In this document: piece by piece, positions 14,401-21,888 of the stretch
How positions within the stretch are numbered: position 1 is the first letter of the stretch
How the letters are laid out: the number at the start of each line of letters is the position of its first letter
Source of the DNA: Maniola hyperantus
Taxonomy: Eukaryota; Arthropoda; Insecta; Lepidoptera; Nymphalidae
Direction: 5' to 3'
NCBI RefSeq assembly: GCF_902806685.2
Contig: NC_048536.1
Location: 4,774,001 to 4,838,000 of the forward strand
DNA length: 64,000 bases
Made by a program: the position numbers and the translations under genes
Notes under the pieces: model-generated
What the model was told of the DNA's origin: nothing
The model's database searches: none
Seen by the model: only the letters and a program-made list of their open reading frames with translations

Positions 14401-17400
14401 AAGTTGACTTAAAATTTGCCCTAAAAAGAGATTTTCCATAACTTTTGAAATCTATTTTTTTATTTAACTATTTTAATTGTTTTAGGGCATAGATAATGGA
14501 GAGATAAATTGATATAATATGGCCTAGTTATAGATCTAGAACAACAAAGAATAGAATAACAGGAGTAATACGTTTGTATTGAGAAGCGTGTAAAGTCCCA
14601 CCTTAAAGTACTGTGTAGAAATATTTCTGTGCATTCTTTCACTTTTGTTTCAAAATTCAAGGTAAAGGCAAGGTTGAATGAATAATGTGTAATTTTGTTT
14701 TATCATTACAATCACACAAATACATCTGAAGGTTAAATTGACCTTTACATTCAAAACTAAAATATTAGTTTTTTATGCAATTTTTGGCAAATGTAAAAAG
14801 ATAGATGTTGTTTAGCATGTAAATGTAGGCATTGAGTTCTAGATAAAATATAGAGCAGTTGATATGAACAAATTGTACGGTGTGTAAATATTACCTTAAC
14901 ATTGATATCAGCAACATATCTGGAAGTGGGCCCGGCTGTGCATAGTACCTTCAACATCATTCCCGATGCTGTTCTGTTGATCACAGCTCCAATGATTAGC
15001 TCTCCAGTCTTCACATTCTAAACAAAACAGTATCAATATTAATACCGCAATACAATTGAAAATATGAAAAATGACAGATAATTACTAGGGACAAATCTAG
15101 TGGAATTTCGCTCCAATATGACATTGATGAAATTGGGTATTTGCCTAGGTATATCAAAAATAAATTATGTATTTCTCAGTAATTATTAAATAGAGGTTCT
15201 TCCATAATACGTAAAATCCACTTCCTTTGTTAGTTTAAAGTGTAATAACCATTTTAAATTATTATCGATTAAACTAAAAAGTACGTCATGATGATGTGAC
15301 GTCACATATCATTATTTCATAGAATCTCGCATAATAAGCGCGTGTTTCGAAGTTTGATAAAAAGTTACTGATTTGACTAGTTGTCAAATACCGTATTGTA
15401 GGGGAGCACCATATTTGTGTGGACTAGATGGTGAAGAAAAATTCCCTGTGCATTTTCCTGGTTCCTGTTTCCAAATAACTAGATTTGTCTCTAGCCTAAT
15501 ATTATAAACATTAAAGTGGCTGTCTGTTATCTTTTCACAGCTCAATAGCTGAACCGATCTTGATGATTTGATAGGTTGAATCCTGGGACTTGATACTTTA
15601 TATCCTGGAAAAGTTCTCACAGGAAATGCAATGAACCAAAAACTTAATTTACTGTAATCCGCTGAAACAGGTTGAATCTGTATGATGCAACATGCAGCCC
15701 CGACACCGGAGCATCCTCAGGAGATGTAGACCTTAAGGCGAGGCGAAACGTGCGTCGAGTGTGCTTTGGGATTTGTGTGGTGCTGCATGGTGGTGGTGCG
15801 TATTGCTTGCAGAGTGGCTGCTTTTCCTGCATGGTTAGCAGTGGGAGGGCGGACAGTGCATTTCGCATGCTGCATCATACAGATTCGACCTGTTTCAGCG
15901 GATTACAGCAAATTAAGTTTTTGGTTCATTGTATATCATGGACTTCTGCGCAAAGTAACGCCTGCTTCTATACAAGTTCTCACAGGATTTTTTAAACCCA
16001 TAACCCACAAGGACGGAGACACAGTTATCATTTAGACTCTAGTCAATAAACCATTATGTGAGTGATTATTTATTGATTGAAGAGCAATCATCACAAAGCA
16101 GCAATGAAAGATGAATATCTACATAATGTATGTTGTTAAAATATAAATTTTTTTTACAAAAAAAAATAAAAACCGACTTCGATACACAAACACTAAAAAT
16201 TGAAAAATAATTTAATTTATTACCGAATATATTATGTATACAAGAGTTAATATGGTTCCATAATAATACTTTTTGGTGCCGGTGCCAATTAGCTTTAGCT
16301 GCGCGAATCGTCTAGACTTCATATTTTTATGAGACTCCACAATGGCACCTCATTGGCACCGACCCCAAAAAATATTATTATGGAACTATATTAACTCTTG
16401 TATACATAATATATTCGGTAATAAATTAAATTATTTTTCAATTTTTAGTGTTTGTGTATCGAAGTCGGTTTTTATTTTTTTTGTAAAAAAATTTTATTTC
16501 ACAATTTTTAGTGGTCCCATGGAATTATGCTAGGACTGGTTAAAAATCTACTGTTTAGTAAGCTATTACACTGATCGCGAGCAATTTACTCTTGTCCGTT
16601 GAGGAGTTCCAGTATCTATCTTCGAAGATGTTCATCAGATCTTCACCAAATTTAAATGGGACCAACTTTGAAGTATACCCTTTCAAACAAAAAAAGAATT
16701 TTCAAAATCGGTCCAGGCGTCTTCGCGTAATCGGGGAACATACATAAAAAAAAAAAAAAAAAGATTCCGACGAATTGAGAACCTCCTCCTTTTTTTGAAG
16801 TCGGTTAAAAATACCAGAGCAACTTGCCTATCTATTTATGTCTTTTAAATAACTCACATCAAAAAAATGTCTCAATCTTGCTGACTTGTCCACATTTAAA
16901 AAAGTTTCAAACGGTGGCATCAGTGCATATAAATCTGTAACAATAAAAGTACATATAATACAAAACAGTTAAAATATTGTTTAGTTGTAGGCATAATGGC
17001 TACCTAGCAACTATCTTTTAGGAGACAAACATTAACTAAGAGCTAATTTTTAGGGTTCCATACCTCAAAAGGAAAACGGAACCCTTATAGGATCACTTTG
17101 TTGTCTGTCTGTCTGTCAAGAAACGTACAGGGTACTTCCCGTTGACCTAGAATCATGAAATTTGGCAGGTAGGTAGACCTTATAGCTGACATTTGGGGAA
17201 AAATCTGAAAACTGTGAATTTAGGGTTAGATCACACAAAAAAATTAAATTGTGGTCATGGAACTAATAATTTGTATTTTTAATTTTCTAAGTAAGATAAC
17301 TATATCAAGTGGGTAATCATATGAAAGGTCTTCATCTGTGCATTCTAAAACAGATTTTTATTTATTTTTATGAATCATAGTTTTTGAATTATCCTGCAAA

Positions 17401-19021
17401 ATGTCGAAAAAATACGACTGCAGTATGGAACCGTCATTGCGCGAGCCTGACCCGCACTTGGCCGGTATTTCAATCATCAAATAACCTTTATCTGGGGGAT
17501 AAATTTGAGGTTTTGTAAAGAAAATCTGTCAATACCTCAAACCTATTCATCAGTTAAAGTTTATCTGGCGATTGTAAAATCAGCCCTAAAGTAACTAATT
17601 ACCTACAATGCTATATTTGGTTTCAGTACTGATTAGATAAGCGTAAAACTTTTGTTACATGAATTAGCAGTTATATAGGTTCTACTTCACATAATATGAG
17701 ACTTAAATAGATAGGTACAAAGATAATAGATATAAATTATACAAGCATTACTTCAGGAACTACAGTATTTTACATTCCAAAAATCTTAATTACCAAATAT
17801 CATTGAAATTTTTTTGAGTTTTAAAATCGGTGACAGTAATTAATGTTTATAATCTTTGAACTCTTAATTGGATCAACTGCATATATATAAGGAAGAGCTG
17901 ACTGACTGACTGATCTATTAACGCATAGGTCAAGCTACTGGACGGATCAGGCTGAAATTTGTCATGCAGATAGCTATTATGACTTAAGACATCCAATAAG
18001 AAAGGATTTTTGAAAATTCAACCCCTAAAGAGGTAAAATAAAGGTTTGAAATTTGATTTAAAATTCCATGTGTGCAGTCACTGGGATAAGCTAAAGATCT
18101 ATTTGTTTTGTAAAATCTTTCCTTATCACATCTGATAAGGCTCAGCATATCAAATATAGTAAAAAATTTGAGACATGAATGTAAGAATCTGAAGATAAAA
18201 TTAACAAGGCTACCAAAGGTTATATATACAGGATTAGTTTTTTAACATATTAATTATCATGATCATTTGAAGTCTATGTAGATGTTTCGAGTGGGCGAAA
18301 CAAGTGGTCCATGACCATATTCGGAATTTTATCTTATGTTGAAAGTCAAAAATATTGTGCAACATTGTGGATTGAAGAAAATCAATATATACGCGTAAAA
18401 TATAACTCCTCACTGGGTATTTTAACTTTTTATGTCAAATTTCATGTCAAAAGTACGATTTTAGTCATTCTTAAAGGTGAACCGTACTTTTGACGTGAAG
18501 AGTTGACCCATAGTTGAAATGGCGTGAGGAGTCATATCGTATTTAAATACCAGGAATCAATACTAACACAAATGGCTAATGTTGTATTGGTCAACTATCA
18601 CTAAGAAAAATGTCTTTCATGCAATCTAGGACAAGACATTCTTCACACAGTAGGTACTACTAATGATTTCACAGTAATACTTATGATTTTCTTCAATTCA
18701 AATCAATAGGTGGTACTTACTGTCTTCCGGTGTAGTGGCATCAGCTCCCAAACTTGAAGAAGATGGGGTCTCTTCCATAACTGTAGCATCAAACAAAACA
18801 TTTGCTTCCTTTGCAATAAACTGGTGTAGTTTTAACCGCTTACTACGGTCTTGAAAAGTAAGATGTTTATGTCTGGACTGGTACACAGCAAAATCCAGCG
18901 GCCCAATGCCAATCTTGACCAAATCCTCTTCGCCTCTCTCGGCCTCCCACGTTTTTTGTAATTGCTGTCCATGGTAATTAATGGATTGCGCCACTAATGC
19001 CGCATCCAGCGGCGGATCCAT
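2285..19021 (-). CDS. Ttc14: TTC14 orthologue, 18-exon gene (S1 + TPR + RS/RGG tail)
   Basis: Rebuilt coding exons, in order: 18721-19021, 16858-16934, 14895-15017, 13469-13689, 11689-11829, 10934-11610, 10467-10702, 9782-9951, 9421-9564, 8871-8942, 8309-8497, 7512-7602, 6425-6586, 5433-5662, 5035-5223, 4409-4645, 3862-3984, 2285-2441. All junctions are GT-AG, and phases close to 1180 codons including the TAG stop. Exons 1-6 follow the TTC14 layout: an N-terminal segment with FIAKEANVLFDA, an S1 domain (about residues 127-215), the GESYEAILEKSPGFNNP block (about 248-262), and three TPRs (about 307-417). After that come a Lys/Ser tract (about 465-513), charged exons, a Pro-rich exon, two RS-rich exons, an RGG exon and an acidic C terminus. 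TTC14 proteins are poorly characterised. The S1 fold and RS/RGG tail suggest RNA binding, probably nuclear; that role is inference. The tail is longer than the human one as I recall it. The call is firm for exons 1-6 and strong for the rest through phase continuity. Confidence 0.9.
2619..2755 (-). repeat. Dispersed repeat B
   Basis: It contains the B-family words: a GACT run (gtgactgactgactgac), 'gctcaaactactggacgg', and 'agatagctattatg'. Full copies start near 'actagcttatgctcgcgac' and end in 'ttttatatatttaag'. Its class is unclear (SINE-like or other non-autonomous). Confidence 0.6.
2953..3032 (+). repeat. Inverted partial copy of the 3225-3272 block
   Basis: It begins AGGCTTCCTGTA, identical to the 5' start of the candidate cassette exon with its last acceptor base, but on the opposite strand. 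A CGCACC...GGCGGCGCCGG...GCGCAA segment follows in the same order. The two could pair in the pre-mRNA. Confidence 0.5.
3225..3272 (-). CDS. Possible Ttc14 cassette exon, 48 bp
   Basis: A GC-rich 48-bp stretch lies between TTTTTCAG and GTTAGTG on the minus strand. It reads LPVHEAGAAPAAPERK in the right frame. Entry and exit phases are both 2, so exons 17 and 18 join in frame with or without it. Against it, part of its sequence recurs inverted at 2953-3032, which could mean a repeat rather than an exon. Confidence 0.4.
3414..3837. repeat. ~57-bp minisatellite in Ttc14 intron
   Basis: Eight imperfect units each carry 'aaaggtcgacaagtc' and 'tttttgttaaagttta', with 'atctaactaatcaaac' in most. Unit length is about 47-63 bp because two units lack that last part. 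It sits just downstream of exon 17. Confidence 0.9.
3862..3984 (-). CDS. Ttc14: Ttc14 exon 17
   Basis: It encodes RGGFRDFRDRRVIGRYSRSR, then SPDRTRRSRSYSPERRDKER. It continues the RGG/RS mix and leaves with AG. The acceptor is TTGTTGCAG and the donor GTGAGTTG. Confidence 0.85.
4409..4645 (-). CDS. Ttc14: Ttc14 exon 16, RGG-rich
   Basis: It encodes MRRFNRRGNWRGRGGFERGT, then YNGGGNRGRGRGDFRRDD and FRPRRGGGGRGRPFR. RGG/RG boxes of this type bind RNA and are methylation targets in many proteins. Long open frames on the opposite strand here come from GC-rich codon use. The acceptor is TATCACAG and the donor GTAAGAGT. Confidence 0.85.
5035..5223 (-). CDS. Ttc14: Ttc14 exon 15, RS domain
   Basis: It encodes 63 residues dominated by Arg and Ser, such as SRPRKYRFRSGSRSASRS and SASPRSRSRSDASRSYYS. 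RS domains are typical of splicing-related and speckle proteins. The acceptor is TTTCTTTAG and the donor GTAAGTGG. Phases are 2 and 2 and the length is divisible by three. Confidence 0.85.
5433..5662 (-). CDS. Ttc14: Ttc14 exon 14
   Basis: It opens with the compact block PVRKGNIVLDKFGSFRLAQE, the least RS-like and so probably most constrained part of the tail. SVPDGGRPEQFVTRIKPPTP follows, then an Arg/Ser/Pro run with SPPSPRR and SSDDGRRSPK. The acceptor is GTTTTGCAG and the donor GTAATTTT. Confidence 0.87.
5772..5962 (+). repeat. Dispersed repeat J
   Basis: It starts 'ctagctgccccggcgaac', holds 'aaatcggttcggctgttctc', and ends 'atttttatatatagag'. These words mark a repeat common in insect genomes. 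It lies in the intron between exons 13 and 14. Confidence 0.6.
6425..6586 (-). CDS. Ttc14: Ttc14 exon 13, Pro-rich
   Basis: It is 54 codons, phase 0 at both ends. It opens PSPGDKNVSVRRAMAMKEPP and runs through a Pro- and His-rich stretch to HQQHPHAP. The acceptor is TGTAACAG and the donor GTAAGTAC. Its symmetric phase would allow in-frame skipping. Confidence 0.83.
6662..6958 (-). mobile_element. tRNA-type SINE E, near full length
   Basis: Read on the minus strand, it begins with a tRNA-like head: 'agcctagtggttagg', then box B 'gggttcgatccc'. The body and a 3' end 'gagtgagccggcgatgg' follow in reverse. The best plus-strand copy is at 37602-37916. Confidence 0.75.
7288..7454. mobile_element. 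167-bp MITE with 14-bp inverted ends
   Basis: The left end CACGAAGGCGAGTG and right end CACTCGCCTTCGTG are perfect inverted repeats. The inside is also partly palindromic, with 'gtttgcgagcgctcgcgac'. It lies just 57 bp beyond exon 12. One related single end is at about 62305-62316. Confidence 0.75.
7512..7602 (-). CDS. Ttc14: Ttc14 exon 12
   Basis: This 91-bp exon completes the Pro codon left by exon 11 and ends in phase 0. It encodes VKKKETPVPKGYKERYAFED, then SSDDSQDHPK. The acceptor is TTAGTAG and the donor GTAAGACA. Confidence 0.83.
8309..8497 (-). CDS. Ttc14: Ttc14 exon 11
   Basis: It encodes SRLLDNLPELEELQSKINAY, then HVMVEKDVLSKRDGRGS and a PPPP-bearing end ISPIDQAPPPPLEKPK. LPELEELQSKI is the clearest helix in the tail. 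The donor is GTAAGTGA, leaving CC of a Pro codon. The GC-rich coding stretch stands out from AT-rich introns. Confidence 0.85.
8871..8942 (-). CDS. Ttc14: Ttc14 exon 10, 72-bp exon
   Basis: It encodes KELKGKSKRDQSSDGEYDRK then HEKR across the junction. The length is divisible by three and both flanking phases are 2, so skipping it would keep the frame. The acceptor is TTGTAACAG and the donor GTAAAG. Confidence 0.8.
9013..9398 (+). mobile_element. tRNA-type SINE D
   Basis: A tRNA-like head 'tccctggcgcagtgtgagc' is followed by a B-box-like 'ggtcccgggttcacgg'. The body has 'accctaccggcagtcgtgcc', and the 3' end has 'ccaccaggtgagatcgcag' and an A-rich tail. It lies in the intron between exons 9 and 10. 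Confidence 0.75.
9238..9314. repeat. Long hairpin inside SINE D
   Basis: The left arm 'aaaactgctttaccccttcc' continues 'aggttagcctgcttcc'. The right arm 'ggaagcaggcaacctgg' continues 'aaggggtatagcagtttt'. The loop is only a few bases, giving a ~35-bp near-perfect stem. Confidence 0.85.
9421..9564 (-). CDS. Ttc14: Ttc14 exon 9, charged coiled segment
   Basis: It encodes KKKKESKRKRKEQEREEKRK, then AKLSRNNSDYTLRELENISD and KKLRDAI. Alternating Lys/Glu suggests a charged helix. It leaves with AG of an Arg codon. The acceptor is TCTTTTAG and the donor GTAATTCT. A tRNA-type SINE lies directly downstream in the intron. Confidence 0.85.
9628..9728 (+). mobile_element. Half of foldback repeat F
   Basis: It carries the right arm of family F: 'cagattcgacctgtttcagc' and 'ttttggttcattg'. 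The left arm is missing. The complete copy is at 15629-15931. Confidence 0.65.
9782..9951 (-). CDS. Ttc14: Ttc14 exon 8
   Basis: It encodes VRKFLEMTKEDSDYEEKVRS, then FLEETAQYKRNRKMQELGQQ, and ends in a run of seven Lys and Asp-Lys. It leaves with AA of a Lys codon, completed by exon 9. The donor is GTAAGTGT and the acceptor TAATCAG. The DYEEKV wording echoes DYELKV at the end of exon 7, which may mean an old duplication of a short helical unit. Confidence 0.85.
10303..10413 (-). pseudogene. Decayed partial copy of Ttc14 exon 7
   Basis: On the minus strand it reads 'caagcgacaacgctcgctgt' followed by 'cgccgctcagtaag', nearly identical to exon 7. The middle of the exon is missing. It ends 'caggctgattttgattatga' and 'gttaaag', matching the exon 7 3' end, but the donor GT is now AT. 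Confidence 0.8.
10467..10702 (-). CDS. Ttc14: Ttc14 exon 7
   Basis: The exon enters one base into a codon and leaves in phase 0. It encodes DTEGPNRKKKRRSQSNNKRQ, then RSLSPLSKRMAMLGDADSAS, and ends SQADIDYELK. SLSP is a typical phosphorylation-type RS motif. A broken copy of its 5' and 3' parts lies 54 bp downstream (10303-10413). The acceptor is GTTTTCAG and the donor GTACAGTA. Confidence 0.85.
10934..11610 (-). CDS. Ttc14: Ttc14 exon 6, TPR exon with Lys/Ser tail
   Basis: At 677 bp this is the largest exon. It holds three TPRs at about residues 307-340, 341-374 and 375-417, with GLVARGALYANSGTFKKAIE in the second and ANARKYLGETLVALGR in the third. These are near-diagnostic for TTC14. A short linker ends in a Lys run and a long Ser run with scattered Asp and Glu (about 465-513). 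The Ser run is made of simple codon repeats and is likely to vary in length. The donor is GTGAGAAT. Confidence 0.95.
11689..11829 (-). CDS. Ttc14: Ttc14 exon 5
   Basis: It encodes KTMEMKGESYEAILEKSPGF, then NNPNCVQYLSELLGISNMH, matching the TTC14 block between the S1 domain and the TPRs. The first base completes a Lys codon and the exon leaves with AG of an Arg codon. The acceptor is TTGACAG and the donor GTAAATTG. Confidence 0.92.
11830..13468. other. Ttc14 intron 4, no recognised repeat
   Basis: About 1.6 kb of AT-rich intron. I see no coding frame, tRNA-like head or inverted repeat of note. Confidence 0.5.
13469..13689 (-). CDS. Ttc14: Ttc14 exon 4, second half of S1 domain
   Basis: The exon enters in phase 0 and leaves with two bases. 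It carries PVGNIIPAVDKKNVSRNYLM, then CCEVIEVIPDTDKMVCGMKG, which fits the closing strands of the S1 domain. PPLGLLSTDDFPLVYKK follows across the junction. The donor is GTATGTAA, and the AA|G split restores the Lys codon with exon 5, which is why this donor was chosen over GTAATG four bases on. Confidence 0.9.
13829..14043 (+). repeat. Dispersed repeat B, full-length copy
   Basis: It runs from 'actagcttatgctcgcgac' through 'ttagcggatgtctacgtca', 'tagctatctgcatgccaaat' and 'tccagtagtttgagctgtg' to a GTCA run and 'ttttatatatttaag'. It is the best reference copy for the family. Confidence 0.75.
14895..15017 (-). CDS. Ttc14: Ttc14 exon 3, first half of S1 domain
   Basis: The exon is 123 bp, 41 codons, phase 0 at both ends. 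It encodes NVKTGELIIGAVINRTASGM, the first strands of an S1 RNA-binding fold. A G-x-V/I pattern followed by a hydrophobic strand is typical. The acceptor is TTTAG and the donor GTAATA. Confidence 0.9.
15629..15931. mobile_element. Foldback repeat F, complete
   Basis: The left arm 'caatgaaccaaaaacttaat' continues through 'gctgaaacaggttgaatctg'. It is mirrored by the right arm 'cagattcgacctgtttcagc' to 'aagtttttggttcattg'. Arms are about 65 bp and around 95 percent alike by eye. The interior carries 'agtgggagggcgg', also seen in the other copies. Confidence 0.75.
16165..16480. mobile_element. Large foldback element, ~115-bp arms
   Basis: The left arm starts 'ttttacaaaaaaaaataaaa' and runs through 'accgacttcgatacacaaac' to 'ccataataatactttttgg'. 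The right arm mirrors it, ending 'cgaagtcggtttttat'. The centre of about 75 bp contains 'ggtgccggtgcc' and 'ggcaccgac'. Confidence 0.75.
16500..16806 (-). repeat. Dispersed repeat H ('aaccgacttcaaaaaagg')
   Basis: Read on the minus strand it begins 'ttaaccgacttcaaaaaaag' and 'gaggaggttctcaattcgtc'. It passes an A/T run and 'ttcaaagttggtcccattta'. A short piece of the same end recurs at about 54255-54275. This repeat is very common in Lepidoptera. Confidence 0.6.
16858..16934 (-). CDS. Ttc14: Ttc14 exon 2
   Basis: This 77-bp exon enters with one base held over from exon 1 and leaves in phase 0. It encodes LYALMPPFETFLNVDKSAR then LRHFFD, matching the TTC14 segment just before the S1 domain. 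The acceptor ends TGTTACAG and the donor is GTGAGTT. It was found by homology and phase. Confidence 0.88.
17045..17475 (+). repeat. Dispersed repeat C
   Basis: It starts 'tagggttccatacctcaaaa' and carries a GTCT run. 'ttcccgttgacctagaatca' and 'tgaaatttggcaggtaggta' follow, and it ends near 'cctgacccgcacttggccgg'. Other copies lie at 21440, 22095, 39112, 40897 and 61838. Confidence 0.7.
17876..18066 (-). repeat. Dispersed repeat B
   Basis: It holds 'agctgactgactgactgatc', 'caagctactggacggatcag' and 'agatagctattatgac' in reverse order to the reference copy at 13829. Confidence 0.65.
18390..18545. mobile_element. Palindromic MITE, family I, copy 1
   Basis: The ends 'atataactcctcac' and 'gtgaggagtcatat' are inverted. 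Inner arms 'catgtcaaaagtacgatttt' and 'aaccgtacttttgacgtg' also mirror. Related copies are at 46116 and 58360. Confidence 0.7.
18721..19021 (-). CDS. Ttc14: Ttc14 exon 1 (start codon)
   Basis: It encodes residues 1-100 plus one base. The ATG sits in the context CAAAATGG, a good Kozak match, and opens MDPPLDAALVAQSINYHGQQ. The second half carries KLHQFIAKEANVLFDA, the conserved TTC14 N-terminal motif. The donor is GTAAGTACC on the minus strand (GT at 18720-18719). A CTTCCAG ending at 19034 is a possible acceptor for an intron in the 5' UTR, so the ATG may lie near the start of a second transcript exon. Confidence 0.9.
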
Positions 19022-19364
19022 TTTGATGCACTGGAAGAAAATAGGTTACTAAGTTTCTACAACCTACACTTGTTTCGTATTTTCACAATTCAGTCGATAA
19101 AAAAATTGTACGCCGCTAAGGGCGGTTCCGCCATTTTGAAACAATTCAAGCAACCTTCACAGCAAAATAGCTCAGCTAGAAAATCAAGTAAAGCCAAATT
19201 TAAAAATAAATACCTTGCGAATAGTTTAACTGTGACTCCAAAATTATTTACTTTCAATAACTCGGTGTTTTACACAAATTTTAAGATTTTCACACCACAG
19301 TAGCACATCTCAATCTCACGAACCATAGTCGTAATATTCAATGTAGGTACTCTGTGCGGCTGCA
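19022..19364 (-). promoter_or_regulatory. Ttc14 5' UTR and promoter region
   Basis: The interval upstream of the start codon holds a possible UTR acceptor (CTTCCAG ending at 19034). On the minus strand it also has a short upstream frame, ATGGCGGAACCGCC, at about 19133-19120, which stops in the same interval. No TATA box is evident. The MITE at 19365 marks the upstream limit of unique sequence. Confidence 0.4.
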
Positions 19365-19879
19365 GTGTTTCCATATGTAAATCGAGAATTACCGTGTTCA
19401 AGGGTTAAAATTACGGTGTTTCTAGATTAAATTACGGTGGATTAGCTAAAAGAATACCGTGTAAATTACCGTGTCATTTTTAAAAGAAAAAACGTCACGA
19501 ATTTGCTTTTTAATCAACTATTAATATTATTCTGAATCTGACTCTCCTAGCATAGCATCTTTTTCATATACGGATTTATTCATATTAATATTTTGTTAAA
19601 TCTCATTAGTTTTACATTTTACTCCTTCCTAATTGCTTGAATAAGGACGAAAATAGATTGCTGAGATTTGATGCTTAAACCGAGAGCAAGATAAATGTTG
19701 CCATTACGAAATATGCTTAGGTGACTGAGATTCGTACTCGTATTACGCAGTATATTATGAATTTTTAACGTGATTTTGTATTACGGTGACACGGTCAAGG
19801 TAATGGCCATATTACCTTGACGGTAGATTAGGGCTCAATTACGGTGCATCTACGGTAATTACCGTGTACATGGAAACAC
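19365..19879. mobile_element. 515-bp MITE with ATTACCGT motif array
   Basis: The outer ends GTGTTTCC and GGAAACAC are inverted, extending as GTGTTTCCATRTRYA. Both flanks are packed with ATTACCGTG or its complement CACGGTAAT, about ten in all. The middle is AT-rich and motif-free. No clear target duplication is seen. Confidence 0.7.
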
Positions 19880-20459
19880 TCGCAGCTGTGCCACCAGGAC
19901 CCAGGTACCTATACATATTAATCTATGGTGCCACCGCACCGCCTGTGCCATAGTTTTAAACAACAAGATGGCGAATAGCGACCACAGACAGGTTCCTTTA
20001 TCTAAGCCACAGACCATAAGCCAGAGACATGAGGCATGGAGTGCTCTGATCGTAGACTGAATAAAAAGCTGGACTAAAGTACCGTGTAACCGCGACTGAG
20101 ATAGCGATAGCCCGAAGTAACGATGAATAATACGATAATTACGATTGTTTAGTAGTCAATATTTATATTAACCGATCAACAACATTTGTATTAAACGTTT
20201 TTTTATGTGAAAACAAGTAAATAACTAATGAGAAATACAATGATGCCACGTATACTCAAAGTTTATTCCTTGAAAAAAATCGGTTACACGATATGGGACA
20301 AAAAATTGGTTAGTTGTGTCTCTGTTTATCACATTAGTTACTTTATCTGTGCTCTCTTTTTAGTGTGAATGAGAAAGCAAACGTTCCTTTGTCTAGATTT
20401 TTTACTCCGTCTACGGCTCTGACAAAGACAGATTTAAATAAAATCTCCTAAAAATCAAG

Positions 20460-21010
20460 ACCAAGCGTGCTGTGTGGTGCTGTGCTTGGGATGTTAAGTG
20501 CCCTGTACACATGTTTGACAGTTTACGGGGCATTTTGTTCACTGCAGTTCCAACTTCCAAGCTGTAAATAGATACCAATAAGTTATTGGGGTGTGGAGCT
20601 TCCATTGGTTATACTTGTGGCAAACAATAAACAAAAAGCACTGGCAAGTGTGTGGATGGGTGTTTGGCTTGTTACCAACTTGCTTGCCAACGCTTGTCGT
20701 TCGAGCCGATTGGCAGCAAGCCAAACCATAGCCAAACACTGTGTATAAAAATACTCTATAGTGTTTGCCGATGTTTGTTGTTTGTCACTAAATGTGTGTG
20801 GCGGCACTTGTAGGTTCCAAACTAAATCACGGTCTTTCGGGTGGACGGGTGTTTACGTATGCTTGCCAATGCTTGAGAGTGCTTGTCGTTCGATCAAAGT
20901 TCGATCCGATTGGCCAAACTATAGCCAAACACTGTGTATAAAAATTAAATACAGTAAGTGTTTGCTGATGCTTGCTGTATGTTGTTTGCTGCAAGCGTCT
21001 GGTGGACCAT
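20460..21010. repeat. Degenerate tandem duplication, 'gccaaacactgtgtataaaa' units
   Basis: The words 'cttgtcgttcga', 'ccgattggc', 'atagccaaacactgtgtata' and 'gtgtttgc(c/t)gatg(c/t)ttg' occur in the same order at about 20690-20780 and 20880-20975. A third, weaker set of 'tggcaagtgtgtgg' words precedes them. The class is unknown. Confidence 0.55.
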
Positions 21011-21147
21011 AATATGTATTTTAAAGTGGTGACTGGAGTAACTACTGAACCCACAAATCACATTAAACCATAGAGATAGTATTATTCATCCAAGCATTAA
21101 ACCTTTTAGCTTTCATAATCATAATGAATTTTTTTAACGATTACTAG

Positions 21148-21435
21148 TCCTTGTCTGCGATCTCACCTGGTGGTAAGTGATGATGCAGTCTAAGATGGAT
21201 GGATGGATAACTTGGCAGGGGTTGAGGAGTTTTTATTAAACTCATAGTCATACCCCTTATTGGTTTTTACAGACTACACGGCAACGTAGGTACCGGAGCT
21301 ACATCGCTTGGCGGCACGGCTTTGCCGGTAGAGTGGTAACTGGTAACTAGCCATGGCCGTAACTAGACATGGCAAGTCCCGAGTTGCCACTGCTGGGAAT
21401 CGAACCCGGGATCTCATGCTTATAAGATGCTGAGA
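21148..21435 (-). mobile_element. tRNA-type SINE D
   Basis: In reverse, it carries a perfect B box in 'gggaatcgaacccgggatct', then 'ggcttgg-type' body words such as 'acatcgcttggcggcacggc', and ends 'gcgatctcacctggtggtaa'. Confidence 0.7.
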
Positions 21436-21439
21436 AGCT

Positions 21440-21760
21440 CTTATAAAATCAATCGTATTTTATCTCCATTTTTCACGATAAATCAAAAACTATAATGCTT
21501 AAAAATAAATTAAAATCTGTTTTAGAATGTACAAGTAAAGCCCTTTCATAAATGATACCCCACTTGGCATAGTAATCTTACTTTGAAAGTTGAAAATAGC
21601 AATATTTTTTCATGAAAACATTATAGGTACCTAATTTTTTTCTTGTGATGGAACCACAAATTCACGGTTTTTAGATTTTTCCCCTCATGTCTGCCATAAG
21701 ACCTACTTTCCTGCCAAATTTAATGATTCTAGGTCAACGGGAAATACCCTATGGTTTCTT
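21440..21760 (-). repeat. Dispersed repeat C
   Basis: It is the reverse of the 17045 copy, with 'aaatctgttttagaatgtac', 'aagccctttcataaatgata' and 'gattctaggtcaacgggaaa'. It runs straight into the GACA array. Confidence 0.65.
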
Positions 21761-21793
21761 GACAGACAGACAGACAGACGAACAGACAGACAG

Positions 21794-21871
<78 letters not shown>

Positions 21872-21888
21872 TGACGGACAGACAGACA
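21761..21888. repeat. (GACA)n microsatellite
   Basis: About 30 GACA units with a few substitutions (gacg, gaac). It is the expanded GTCT run of the adjacent repeat C. Open frames across it are artefacts of the four-base repeat. Confidence 0.95.

Noticed and set aside
15672..16035. Plus-strand open frames of 89-107 codons
   Set aside because: They run through the foldback repeat F and its inverted arm, so they are not host genes.
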